Assembly: GCA_024663395.1 (NCBI GenBank)
Contig: JANFAH010000055.1
Span: 124,001 to 188,000, forward strand
Reading direction: 5' to 3'
DNA: 64,000 nt
Origin: Pisolithus tinctorius
Taxonomy: Eukaryota; Basidiomycota; Agaricomycetes; Boletales; Pisolithaceae
The notes under the pieces were generated by a model that saw only the letters and a list, made by a program, of their open reading frames with translations, had not been told where the DNA came from and did not search any database. The position numbers and the translations under genes were made by a program. This document shows positions 48,001 through 60,039 of the stretch, piece after piece (the stretch's first letter is position 1; each line of letters opens with the position of its first letter).

Positions 48001-51000
48001 AACACTTATGAACACTTACGAACACATATGAACACTTTTGAACAGTTTTGAACACTTACTTGAACAGTTACGAACACTTACGAACACTTTTGAACACTTA
48101 CGAACACTTACGAACACTTTTGAACACTTTTGAACACTTTTGAACACTTTTGAACACTTGTGAACACTTTTATGAACACTTACGAACACTTACGAACACT
48201 TATGAACACTTTTGAACACTTACTTGAACACTTACGAACACTTACGAACACTTTTGAACACTTTTGAACACCTACGAACACTTATGAACACTTATGAACA
48301 CCTTTGAACACTTTTGAACACTTATGAACACCTACGAACACTTTTGAACGCTTTTGAACACTTATGAACCCTTACGAACACTTATGAACACTTTTGAACA
48401 CCTACTTGAACACTTACGAACACTTTTGAACACTTACGAACACTTACGAACACTTTTGACCACTTATGAACACTTTTATGAACTCTTATGAACACTTTTG
48501 AACGCTTACGAACACTTACGAACACTTACGAACACTTCTGAACACTTGTGAACACTTTGGAACACTTTTGAGCACTTACTTGAACACTTAGAACACTTTT
48601 GAACACTTATGAACACTTTTATGAACACTTATGAACACTTACGAACACTTATGAACACTTTTGAACACTTTTGAACACTTACTTGAACACTTACGAACGC
48701 TTACGAACACTTTTGAACACTTTTGAACACCTACGAACACTTATGAACACTTATGAACACCTTTGAACACTTTTGAACACTTATGAACACCTACGAACAC
48801 TTTTGAATGCTTTTGAACACTTATGAACCCTTACGAACACTTATGAACACTTTTGAACACCTACTTGAACACTTACGAACACTTTTGAACACTTACGAAC
48901 ACTTACGAACACTTTTGACCACTTATGAACACTTTTATGAACTCTTATGAACACTTTTGAACGCTTACGAACACTTACGAACACTTACGAACACTTCTGA
49001 ACACTTGTGAACACTTTGGAACACTTTTGAGCACTTACTTGAACACTTAGAACACTTTTGAACACTTATGAACACTTTTATGAACACTTATGAACACTTA
49101 CGAACACTTATGAACACTTTTGAACACTTTTGAACACTTACTTGAACACTTACGAACACTTACGAACACTTTTGAACACTTTTGAACACCTACGAACACT
49201 TATGAACACTTACGAACACTTTTGAACACTTACGAACACTTTTGAACACTTACGAACACTTTTATGAACTCTTACGAACACTTTTGAACTCTTACGAACA
49301 CTTATGAACACTTATGCACACTTTTGAACACCTACTTGAACACTTACGAACACTTTTGAACACTTACGAACACTTTTATGAACTCTTACGAACACTTTTG
49401 AACACTTACGAACACTTACGAACACTTACGAACACTTACGAACACTTTTGAACACTTTTGAACACTTTTGAACACTTGCTTGAACACTTAGAACACTTTC
49501 GAACACTTTCGAACACTTATGAACACTTTTATGAACACTTACGAACACTTTTGAACACTTTTGAACTCTTACGAACACTTATGAACTCTTACGAACACTT
49601 ATGAACACTTACGAACACTTTTGAACACTTTTGAACACTTATGAACCCTTACGAACACTTATGAACACTTTTGAACACCTACTTGAACACTTACGAACAC
49701 TTTTGAACACTTACGAACACTTACGAACACTTTTGAACACTTACGAACACTTTTATGAACTCTTACGAACACTTTTGAACACTTACGAACACTTACGAAC
49801 ACTTACGAACACTTTTGAACACTTTTGAACACTTTTGAACACTTGCTTGGACACTTAGAACACTTTCGAACACTTTCGAACACTTATGAACACTTTTATG
49901 AACACTTATGAACACTTTTGATCACTTTTGAACTCTCACGAACACTTATGAACACTTACGAACACTTTTGAACACTTTTGAACACTTATGAACCCTTACG
50001 AACACTTATGAACACTTATGCACACTTTTGAACACCTACTTGAACACTTATGAACACTTTTGAACACTTACGAACACTTACGAACACTTACGAACACTTA
50101 CGAACACTTTTGAACACTTTTGAACACTTTTGAACACTTGCTTGAACACTTAGAACACTTTCGAACACTTTCGAACACTTATGAACACTTTTATGACCAC
50201 TTACGAACACTTTTGAACACTTTTGAACTCTTACGAACACTTATGAACACTTACGAACACTTTTGAACACTTTTGAACACTTATGAACCCTTACGAACAC
50301 TTATGAACACTTATGAACACTTTTGAACATCTACTTGAACACTTACGAACACTTTTGAACACTTACGAACACTTACGAACACTTTTGAACACTTACGAAC
50401 ACTTTTATGCACTCTTACGAACACTTTTGAACACTTACGAACACTTACGAACACTTTTGAACACTTTTGAACACTTGCTTGAACACTTAGAACACTTTCG
50501 AACACTTTCGAACACTTATGAACACTTTTATGAACACTTACGAACACTTTTGATCACTTTTGAACTCTTACGAACACTTATGAACACTTACGAATACTTT
50601 TGAACACTTTTGAACACTTATGAACCCTTACGAACACTTATGAACACTTATGAACACTTTTGAACACCTACTTGAACACTTATGAACACTGTTGAACACT
50701 TACGAACACTTACGAACACTTTTGAACACTTTTGAACTCTTACGAACACTTATGCACACTTACGAACACTTTTGACCACTTTTGAACACTTATGAACACT
50801 TATGCACACTTTTGAACACTTTTGAACACTTTTGAACACTTTTGAACACTTACTTGAACACTTACAAACACTTATGAACACATCCCAACACTTTTGAACA
50901 CTTTTGCACACTTACGAACACTTACGAACACTTACGAACACTTATGAACACATACAAACATGTTTGAACACTTTTGAACACTTTTGAACACTTACGAACA

Positions 51001-51010
51001 CTTTTGAACA
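45001..51010. repeat. 6-kb array of a 10-bp motif (GAACACTTNN)
   Basis: Nearly the whole stretch consists of GAACACTT followed by AC, AT, TT, TC and similar pairs, with occasional 12-bp forms (GAACACTTACTT, GAACACTTTTAT). Higher-order copies exist: a block of 459 bp near 48,180 is repeated almost exactly near 48,640. A block marked by TTAGAACACTTTCGAACAC recurs at about 49,490, 49,860, 50,150 and 50,490. The motif is the short tail of the flanking 144-bp satellite. All frames within it (for example repeats of NTYEHLRTL) are by-products. Confidence 0.95.
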
Positions 51011-51220
51011 CTTTTGGACAGTCATGATATCTCAGCAACTGCCAGGTGTATCTCTATGAAACCCTCCACATATCTGCTTTGCCTAGACCACACCATGGAT
51101 GCAAACTCTCAGCTCATTCCAACCAGTTGTTCCTGAGATATTAAGTGCCGAACATTATCAAACACTATCAGACAGTTGTGATATCTCAGCAACCACTGGG
51201 TGGATCTCTATGAAACCTTC
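51011..51220. repeat. 144-bp satellite units right of the 10-bp array
   Basis: One to two units resume with GATATCTCAGCAACTGCC and CCAACCAGTTGTTCCTG, ending GAAACCTTC at the LTR fragment. The stretch closely matches 57,610-57,819. Confidence 0.85.
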
Positions 51221-51295
51221 TGTCAAGGTCACACAACACCCCTGACTTCCTCTTAGGGTGGCGTAGGAGTGGTATGGGCTGTGGAGTACAGTGGT
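51221..51295 (+). mobile_element. Truncated LTR fragment
   Basis: The first 75 bp match the start of the LTR at 57820, including the same junction with the satellite (CCTTC|TGTCAAGGTCAC). At about 51,296 the match stops and retroelement pol sequence begins, so this is a rearranged copy. Confidence 0.8.
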
Positions 51296-53908
51296 CCAAT
51301 GTTCTCAGCAACAGCAACTGACTGCCTACATGACATACTATCAGACAACACAATGGAATCATTCGTAGATGATGGCAGCTGTGCAGACAACACCTTCAAC
51401 AGTATGCTAACAAAACTACGAAGGATCTTCCAGCGATGCAGAACATGCAAACTATTGCTATCACCAACCAAGTGCCGCTTGTACATGACAGAAACAACAT
51501 TCGCTGCAGTGACAATTGGACCACATGGAGTGCCACCAGATCTAGCAAAGTTATCAGCAATTGTCAAGTGGAAACAATCAGACAATGTACTCAAACTAGC
51601 GTTGTTCCTCGGACTAACAGGCCACTTCTGAGATCTCATCAGAGGGTATGCCAAAATCGAGGGATTGCTTTGGGATTTGCTAAAACAAGTTGACATACGT
51701 AAGCCCATCTCTAAGTCCACATACCAAAAAGCCCTGACTAACCACAAGCTCTCAGATAAATGGGAGCCCAAACACACAGCAGCATTTCTAAACCTCAAAG
51801 TAGCATTAACAAGCCAACCAACATTGCATGCACCATGATACAATGGGATGCCATTCATAGTAACCACGTATGGATGCCAAGAAGGCTCCAGAGCTGTACT
51901 CACACAGCATAACAAGATTCAAACACCAACAGGCAGAACTATCGAAAAAACCATACCAATAGTGTTTGCATCAAAATGAATGTCATCAACTGAGAGGAAC
52001 TACAAGCCATTCCTGTTAGAGTTTGCAGTGCTGAAGTTTGGCTTAGACTGCTTCACAGACATAGTATGGGGCTTCCTGGTGGAAATCAAAATGGACTGTC
52101 AAGCCCTCAAGGACATCCTGTCAAATGACAACATATCTGCAGCACACACATGATGGCAAGACAGAATACTAGCACACAACATTATAGCAGTGTGATACAT
52201 GCCAGGGCATCTCAATGTAGTCACAGATGGGCTAAGCCAACAATGGGACAACATAGACTGCAACAGCAAGGAAGATGGAAGTAACTGGTTGGTCAGCCCA
52301 GATCCTGAAACAACACTAGGACTAGTCAATGACATGTTCACCATCAACAAATTATCCCAAAGTGATCAAGAATTACAACAATGTTTCAACAATGAACTGC
52401 TGTTCCATGAGGTCATGGATGCCATACTCAACACTGATACAAACACACCCATTCATGACCATAGCCAGGCAAGACATTGGGAAAAGCAGTATGTGATACA
52501 GGAGGGTAAGCTATGGAGATTGTATGGTGGCACCAGTATCAGGCCATGACATAAGGTAGAGTGTATCTCACAAGAAGAGGCCAAAGAAAAGGCACAGCAA
52601 GCACGTGAAACTGGAGGACACTGGGGTCAGGACACACTAAAAATCGCTTTAACAGATCACTACTACATGCCAAAAATAGATCTTGCAGTAATGAAGGCCA
52701 TACATGACTGCACAAAATGCAAAAACTTCAGCATGCCCAAACTAAACTCACTGTCAGAGCCCATAACAAGAAGACACCTGTTTGGGCTACTAGTTGGAGA
52801 CTACCTATCAATGCCAACAGGCAAGGGCAGGTACCACATGCTAGGCCTTTTCTTAGACACATTTTCACAGCACCTTTTGGTCACTAAATTCAAAAGAGCA
52901 GGTACAGCCAAAACAACAGTGGACAGCCTGGCAAACATCTTCAACAGCTTCACTGCTGCAGAAATATTCATGATGGATGGAGGTTGCCACTTCAATAATG
53001 AATTGGTCAAGGAGTACTGTGCTAAGTGGTCATGCATGCACCAGGTAGTAGCCACATACTCACCATGGGTCAATGGACTAGTTGAAGGAACTAACAAGTT
53101 GCTATTACACGTTCTCAAACACTTGTGTGCACCAAATGTGAGAGAGGATGATGTGGAGAATGATGGTTGGGAGAAACTGCTGAGAACATGGCCAGACCAC
53201 CTGGATGATGCAGTCTGGGCCATGAACAATCACCTACTTCTGTCTCTCAAGTTCACACTGAAAGAACTGCTCCTAGGTTTGGTCATTGACACAAAGTGCA
53301 CAGAGCTAACATCTAGTACCATAGAACCATTGGCACTTGATGCAGCAATACACATGGTGTATGCTGCACAACAAAGACTAGATGGCTATGACGAAGCAGT
53401 GTGACATGCAATCAAATGAAAAACAGCATTTGATTGTTGCATGCTGAAATGACAGCCAGCAGAAGTAGTATTTGATGTAGGAGACCCCATACAAATATAC
53501 TGGAATGACCTGGACTACACCTTCAGAATGGAGCAGAAACTACTACCTAAGTGGTCCACTCCTGCGGGTTGGAAACCCTAGCAGGCACACCACTTGAAGG
53601 TGAATTCAGCGTGAGATGCCTATGCGTGTTCAAACTGAGAGAGGGCACACATCTACACAGTGACCAACAACACTACATACAACAACTACAACAGAGTGGA
53701 AGGGGAGCCGGGAACAACATGGGCACGAGAGCTGAGAGAGAAGAAATCATGGAAGAGGAAGAGAACAGTGGAGACGATGAGCAGGATGGTGAGGATCCCC
53801 CAGAGGAAGGGAGTATTTTGGTGGAGAGGGCATAGACAAAGCATCTTGGAGAGAGGGCAAGCAGGTATAGCTGCACATGCAGACAATGAGGACATCATCA
53901 TTTTTTGA
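51296..53908 (+). pseudogene. Ty3/gypsy-type pol relic A (RT-RNase H-integrase)
   Basis: One frame runs for 2.6 kb without a frameshift. It holds the end of reverse transcriptase (SFVDDGS, then FLGLTGHF), the RNase H region (LLEFAVLKFGLD, ALKDILSNDN) and integrase. The integrase part has GHWGQDTLKIALTDHYYMP with CTKC (zinc-binding region), then the acidic residues of LVGDYLSMP, IFMMDGGCHFNNE and NGLVEGTNKLL. The gene order is that of Ty3/gypsy elements. Eleven in-frame TGA and one TAG (53579-53581) interrupt it. The 5' part is missing, fused to an LTR fragment. The end (53,700-53,908) is charged and low in complexity. Confidence 0.88.
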
Positions 53909-56365
53909 AGGGGGCACATGGAGTAGGGAGGCCCAGGGACAGGAGGTGAGGATACAGCCACAGCATGCTTAGTCAGATGGACACACATGCAGACATGCAG
54001 AGGCCAATCATGGCCACCTCTTCATTGATCATCTCACTTGTCTCATTTGCCAGAGACAGTGGCTATGTATATCTGCCAGGCATTCCCACCAGCTTCTGTC
54101 CTGAAGCCCCCTGGTTCATCCCGTCATTGTCAGCCCCATCCCATCCCATGCAGCTTGGTCAGCATGTTCTCCTTGTCAGTATGACTTCCAGAAGGACATT
54201 CTTTGGTTGCCTCAGGTCTGTCACTCAGTTAGAAAGGTCTTATGTGGTTATTTCAGTCTCCCCTCTTGATGAAGCATATGGATTGTTCCTCCCTGCTCCC
54301 TGCACTGTCTTTATTCCAATCTTGTCCATCATTCTCCCCACATTGTGACAGCTGCAGCATAATCTACTGTTCTCCAGCCTCCCTGATTGCATTCATGACA
54401 AGTATGATGTGCATCTTGCCTTCTTACTGCAAGATCCAGCAGAAGATGTCCCCCCTTCTCCTCCTCCTCCATCAGAGCCCCATTCATGAAGTTTTTGTTA
54501 ACTTCACTGAGAGGATGAAAGGGTGGGAGACACGATCGCATATGCTCCCATTGCCCCACAGACCCCCAATGCCCTAGCCCCCTTTGACACCTGACTCATG
54601 CCCTTCAATTCTGGAATTAATACTTCCCTGTTTGGAAACACTGTCCATCTGTCATGCCATCTTTGGATCTAGAGATGTCTCTGCCGAGATCTGACTTGCA
54701 TTGCCACCCCCTAATGTGATATCAGTGCACTTACCCAGTTTCTGACTCTATTTGACTCATTCTGTGATATTTTGACTAACCTTGACTTGTTCATTGCCAA
54801 TACTTACCAATCCTCTTTGATTGCTTACTTTTCATTTCTTGCTTACTCATCATGATTACTCAGTCCTTACTCATTACTTACCAAGCATTTGTGCCTTGTT
54901 TGTCACAAGCTGCACTCCCCCCACAGTATATAAACCCCCATGTACTTAGCTACACCCCACAAGCAATCCAGCAGTCAGTTCAGCTCAGATCAGCATACCT
55001 CGTTGTTGACAGTTGAGGCTCATTTGGAAGAGTCTATCTGGCTTCATTCATATCATTGGTAGTTGAGGCTCTACGAAGGAGTCTATCTACCATCATTCAT
55101 TATCTGAAGCTCCATCCACACTTAGTTGGCAGTCGTGCTTAGTCATCCTCCCACTCCTGTGTAACTCATCATCGACTTGCACCAGGAGCACATCCTATCA
55201 AAAGTCCATTACTCCAGAAGTCCTTTTGGCTGAACACCTTCACTCTGTTCAGCACCCCCTGTCCAGTCATCACTTGCTTGCCTACTCCTGTGTAACTTGT
55301 CAATGACTTGCACTAGGAACACCTGCCATTGAAATTTCCCCCTCTTAGATTTTTCTGCAGTCCAGGTTCCATGGAGGTACACCACCACTTGCTCTACATT
55401 TGTCTTTGGTGTTGGTTTTGGTTAGTTTTCACCACCTTTCCACACTTTGACTCACATTGCCCTTGCCTTCCCCTTCCCTTGCAGCTTCTTTTTCTTCTCC
55501 CCTCAGGAGCTCCCTGTCCCTGCCCTCTTCCATGAGGGTCCCACCACTGCCTCTTCCTGCATCCAGCTGCAAGTCTTCTTGTTGTGGCAGGGCACACAGG
55601 CCCTGGTCTTGCCCTGCCCTGGCTCCCACTGTCCCACTGTCAGACTTGCTATACAGCAAGTACAGGGGGCTCTTCTGGTCATGGTGACCACCACAGAGGT
55701 CCCAGGGACCCTCTGGGCAGTGTTGACATCATACACCATGCCACTTAACCTGAAATGAAAGTAAGGTAAAATAAAAGCACAAGTCAGCTCTGCCTGACTT
55801 GCAGTACTCCACCACTCACTTTTGCATGGGTTCATTCCACCTGGCCTGGGCCCTCTGCCTCTGCCTCTCAGCCTCCTCCACTGCCACTTTCTGCCCTTGC
55901 CTCTTGGCCTCTTCCTCCACTGCCTTCTTCCTCTGCACTTCCTCCTCCTCTCTCTGCCTCTGTTCTGCCTCCAGTCACACCTCCTCTGCCTTTTGTCATT
56001 TGGCCTTGCTCTCTCTCTCTCTCTGCTCTGCCTCCTCCCACCGAAGAGCTTTCTCCAGGTTCTTCTTGTGTTTGGTGTTGGTTGAGTCATCAGTGAGGAT
56101 GACCAATGCATCATCTGCAACTTGGGAGTAGTCACAGGAGTGGCCTGGGGTTGGCTGGGGGGTTGTGTTCTCACACTGGAAGGACATGATGATGGGGGAA
56201 GAAGGTATGAGTGTTCTGTGCCCTAAACCCATGTTTTTAAGTGGTTCTTCAAACATTGACAGAGCTCCACTGCAGCTAAACCATTGTCCTTGAGGCATCA
56301 AACAATTTCAAAATGATTGACTCGTGTTGATCTCATCCCATACATGTGGCCTTTAGGGGGGGCAC
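53909..56365. other. CpG-poor relics: LTR-like sequence and a decayed minus-strand gene
   Basis: At about 54,925 a TATATAAA box lies in pyrimidine-rich DNA resembling an LTR promoter region. From about 56,300 to 55,390 the minus strand reads MSFQCENTTPQPTPGH, a Glu/Arg/Gln-rich coiled coil (EEAERQRQRAQARWNEP), an intron-like gap and a Cys cluster (APCTCC, RACVPCHNKKTC). In-frame TGA codons interrupt it. It resembles the Zn2Cys6-like family at 36.5 kb only in general layout. No intact gene is present. Confidence 0.5.
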
Positions 56366-56756
56366 TGTCATGACCATGTGTTCATTCTAAGTCCTTACTC
56401 ACTCCACACCCTTTTTCACCAGTCATTCACTTGCTCCACACCAACTCTGCCCACCTTCTGCTGTTTACAAACCATCTCCACTCTGACTGTTATCAGACTT
56501 GTACTGCTCTCCTACCAGACCATGTGGACCATTTCCCTGACAGCACATGATCAGGTACTCTGCAGTGTGTGCACTGCATGGCCCAGTGCCTGGACTGTTT
56601 CCTTTTTTGGATGTACTATGTTACCTGTTCATATGTCCTCCATCTACCCTTCATTCATCATCTAGGAAGTTTCACTTGAAATTCTGAGTCTCTGTTTGTC
56701 AGTTCTGATTCTGATTACTGTACCTCTGTAGTAGTATAAAAGCATGTATCATACTC
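56366..56756 (+). mobile_element. LTR-like fragment after a polypurine tract
   Basis: CTTTAGGGGGGGCAC is followed directly by TGTCATGACC, the usual layout at the start of a 3' LTR. A TATAAAAGC box lies at about 56,737. The right end is cut off by the 144-bp satellite at 56,757. Confidence 0.5.
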
Positions 56757-57819
56757 CACTCAGCAACCACTGAGTGGATCTCTATGAAACCTTCCACATA
56801 TCTGCCTTGCCTAGGCCCCAGCAAGGATGCAAACTCTCAGATCATTCCAACCAGTGGTTCCTGAGATATTAAGTGCCGAACACTTGCGAACAGTTGTGAT
56901 ATCTCAGCAACCACTGGGTGGATCTCTATGAATCCTTCCACATATCTGCCTTGCCTAGGCCCCAGCAAGGATGCAAACTCTCAGATCATTCCAACCAGTG
57001 GTTCCTGAGATATTAAGCGCCGAACACTTGCGAACAGTTGTGATATCTCAGCAACCACTGGGTGGATCTCTATGAAACCCTCCGCATATCTGCCTTGCCT
57101 AGGCCCCAGCAAGGATGCAAACTCTCAGATTATTCCAACCAGTGGTTCCTGAGATATTAAGCGCTGAACACTTACGAACAGTTGTGATATCTCAGCAACC
57201 ACTGAGTGGATCTCTATGAAACCTTCCACATATCTTCCTTTCCTGGGCCCCACCATGGATCCCAACTCTCAGATTATTCCAACCAGTGGTTCCTGAGATA
57301 TGAAGCGCTGAACACTTACGAACAGTTGTGATATCTCAGCAACCACTGGGTGGATCTCTATGAAACCCTCCACATATCTTCCTTTCCTAGACCCCACCAT
57401 GGATTCCAACTCTCAGATCATTCCAACCAGTGGTTCCTGAGATATTAAGCGCCGAACACTTGCGAACAGTTGTGATATCTCAGCAACCACTGGGTGGATC
57501 TCTATGAAACCTTCCACACATCCGCCTCGCCTAGGCCCCACCAAGGATGCCAACTCTCAGATCATTCCAACCAGTGGTTCCTGAGATATGAAGCGCTGAA
57601 CACTTAAAAACAGTTGTGATATCTCAGCAACCACTGGGTGGATCTCTATGAAACCTTCCACATATCTGCTTTGCCTAGACCACACCATGGACCATGGACG
57701 CAGACTCTCAGCTCATTCCAACCAGTTTTTCCTGAGATATTATGTGCTGAACATTATTGAACACTATCAAACAGTTGTGATATCTCAGCAACCACTGGGT
57801 GGATCTCTATGAAACCTTC
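56757..57819. repeat. 144-bp satellite array
   Basis: CAGTTGTGATATCTCAGCAA recurs at 56,891, 57,035, 57,179, 57,323, 57,467 and 57,611, an exact 144-bp period. Each unit ends with one or two GAACACTT or GAACAGTT motifs. The array is interrupted at 57,820 by the second solo LTR. Confidence 0.95.
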
Positions 57820-58657
57820 TGTCAAGGTCACACAACACCCCTGACTTCCTCTTAGGGTGGAGTGGGAGCAGGATGGGCTGCAGAGTACAGTGGTCAAAGT
57901 CCAAAGTGAATCTGACCACCAGGTGGTGAGATATGCAACAAACAGTGAGTGGAGGGGTACAGAGGAAATTTTTGGAGGCAGAGGTCAGAGGTTGGATGAG
58001 AGGGTGTTGGGTTCAACTAGTGCACTGCTCCCTTGTGCCAGCTCAGCCCTCATATTTTAGAGGTAGAGTGGACTCAGAGGGAGTGGAGATGAAACTCTGG
58101 AGGGAACTCAGAGGGAGTCAGAAGTGGGGACTTTATTTGATATTCATACTGATTACATTGGAGTACTATGTGGCCTTATATACAATGTATGTCAAGGGCA
58201 GTGCAGCATAGAATGCAAACCAATAAGCATATAACAGGTAGCAGTCCCTCTGACACAAGGGATAGAGGATAGGGATGACAGAGACCTTAACTGAGATAAG
58301 GAAACTACTACAACAAGGGAAAGAGGGTGAATACCAAAGGAGCAGAAGAATGGAGAAAAACTGACATGAGGGCAGAACCCTATCTGGAATGCAGGGCTGC
58401 AAGTCTGACAGCCCACTGAGCTGACCAAGGCCTTGAAGGAGGCACAGATGAAGGTCTGGCCTCCATGTGACCAGCCTGAGGGCAGAGTTGAGCAGAGTTG
58501 GTCAGAACATGGACAGGGGACCTTGGAGAGGTGTAGAGATGTGTCAGGAGGGTTGGAGGAGCATGGGAATGCATCAGAAGAGGGCAGAGAAAGGTTCCCA
58601 GGGTGGAAGAGGGTGGAGTAGATGTTTGGGGCTTATGTCAGTGTCATGGTCATGACA
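57820..58657 (+). mobile_element. Solo LTR 2 (838 bp), CpG-depleted copy
   Basis: It starts TGTCA and ends TGACA, flanked by the duplication CCTTC (57815-57819 and 58658-58662). It lies inside a 144-bp satellite unit whose two halves continue on either side. Compared with solo LTR 1, most CG sites read TG or CA. Confidence 0.93.
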
Positions 58658-58662
58658 CCTTC

Positions 58663-60039
58663 CACATATCTAATTTTCCTAGGCCACACCATGGATGCAA
58701 ACTCTCAGATTATTCCAACCAGTGGCTCCTGAGATATTAGGTGCTGAACATTGTTGAACAGTCATGATATCCCAGCAACCACTGGGTAGATAAAGGCTTC
58801 CCCACAGGCATGGCAGACTGACAAGTCATATTTCCATGATAATGCTGAGTTGAAAGGTGCCATCAACCTGTCACCCACATGGTTTCAACAGGGTCATGGG
58901 GTGGGTGATCATTTCTTGCCTTGTGAATAAAGCACTCATCCATCTTGAAGCCCCAAAATGGCTTCCTGGAAGCCTCATGGCTGCTCAAATCCAGGATGGA
59001 AAACACTTCTACAAGGGAATGGGTCAACCAAATGTCTGACACCAATGCCCTGTTATCTGTGATCCTGCATGTCATCCATCCATGAATGTATGCAGATGGC
59101 AGGGAAGCATTGATCTGCCTTGGCAAACAGGCAGAACAGCAGGCAGATTTGGATATGAGCTCCATACTGCCAATATGGAGCTCCATGTATAGCAGCATGT
59201 CTGTGATGGTGAATTGGGCAACTTGTCACCACAGGGATATCAATGGATGCGATCAATGGTATGACATGCTGGTAACCATGGGCGACTACCCACCCTTGGA
59301 CTTTGTCATTCCAATGTTGGAGTAGGGGGACCTAGGGTCCGAGGGCAGGAGCACAGCCACATCATGCTTAGTCAGACAGAGGCAGACATGGACACGATGT
59401 GTTTAGTAGATACAGTGGGTGATGAGCTCAGTTCATTGTTCATCAGACTTGCTCCAACTACTCCATCTTGGCAAGAGAGTGGAATCAACCCACACAAGTA
59501 AGGACACCATGTCACCATACTGCAACACCATATCACAGTACCGTAACACCACATCACCACACCACAACACTGTACAGACACCACACCATTGCAACACAAA
59601 ATAGACACAAGGCAACAATGAGGAGTACACATGTAGAGAGAACAAAACCAAGCTAAGTGACAAACAACTTAGAAGTAACCACAGCCCTACAGTCAACCTG
59701 CCTCGCAAACAGCCACAGCGAAATGCACTAGGGTGTTTCATGTCCTCGCACACACCTGACAGCACACCAGCCAGCACACTGAACTGGTCGCCATTGGGAA
59801 TGTCCCTGACCAGCGACTTCTCATTCCCATCAGGACAACAGTCACTGGAGAATGTACCAGCATCCCCAAGAGAGCATGCATCCATATGAGGAATACCACT
59901 GACCAGAACAAATTCCCCAGAGAACCCAGGACATGAAGAGTTCTACACCACATTCCCAACACTCATACTACCCACACCACCAGTCTCGTCCACAGAACGA
60001 CCCCCATGAAGAAAAAAGACACTATCAGCCCCCGAACCA
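58663..60039. other. Satellite remnant and retroelement leader-like region
   Basis: The interrupted 144-bp unit continues to about 58,790. No intact gene follows. A segment at 59,322-59,385 resembles 53,926-53,985 downstream of pol relic A (GGAGTAGGG.., CAGCCACA..CATGCTTAGTCAGA). This suggests that both belong to one element family. Confidence 0.45.

Noticed and set aside
45001..51010. Many open frames of 60-96 codons on both strands with repeats such as NTYEHLRTL or KCSKVFVSV
   Set aside because: They are by-products of a 10-bp repeat without stops in some frames. They have no start context, splice structure or domain.
53551..53835. 94-codon acidic frame downstream of pol relic A
   Set aside because: It overlaps the pol frame in a charged low-complexity region and shows no domain.
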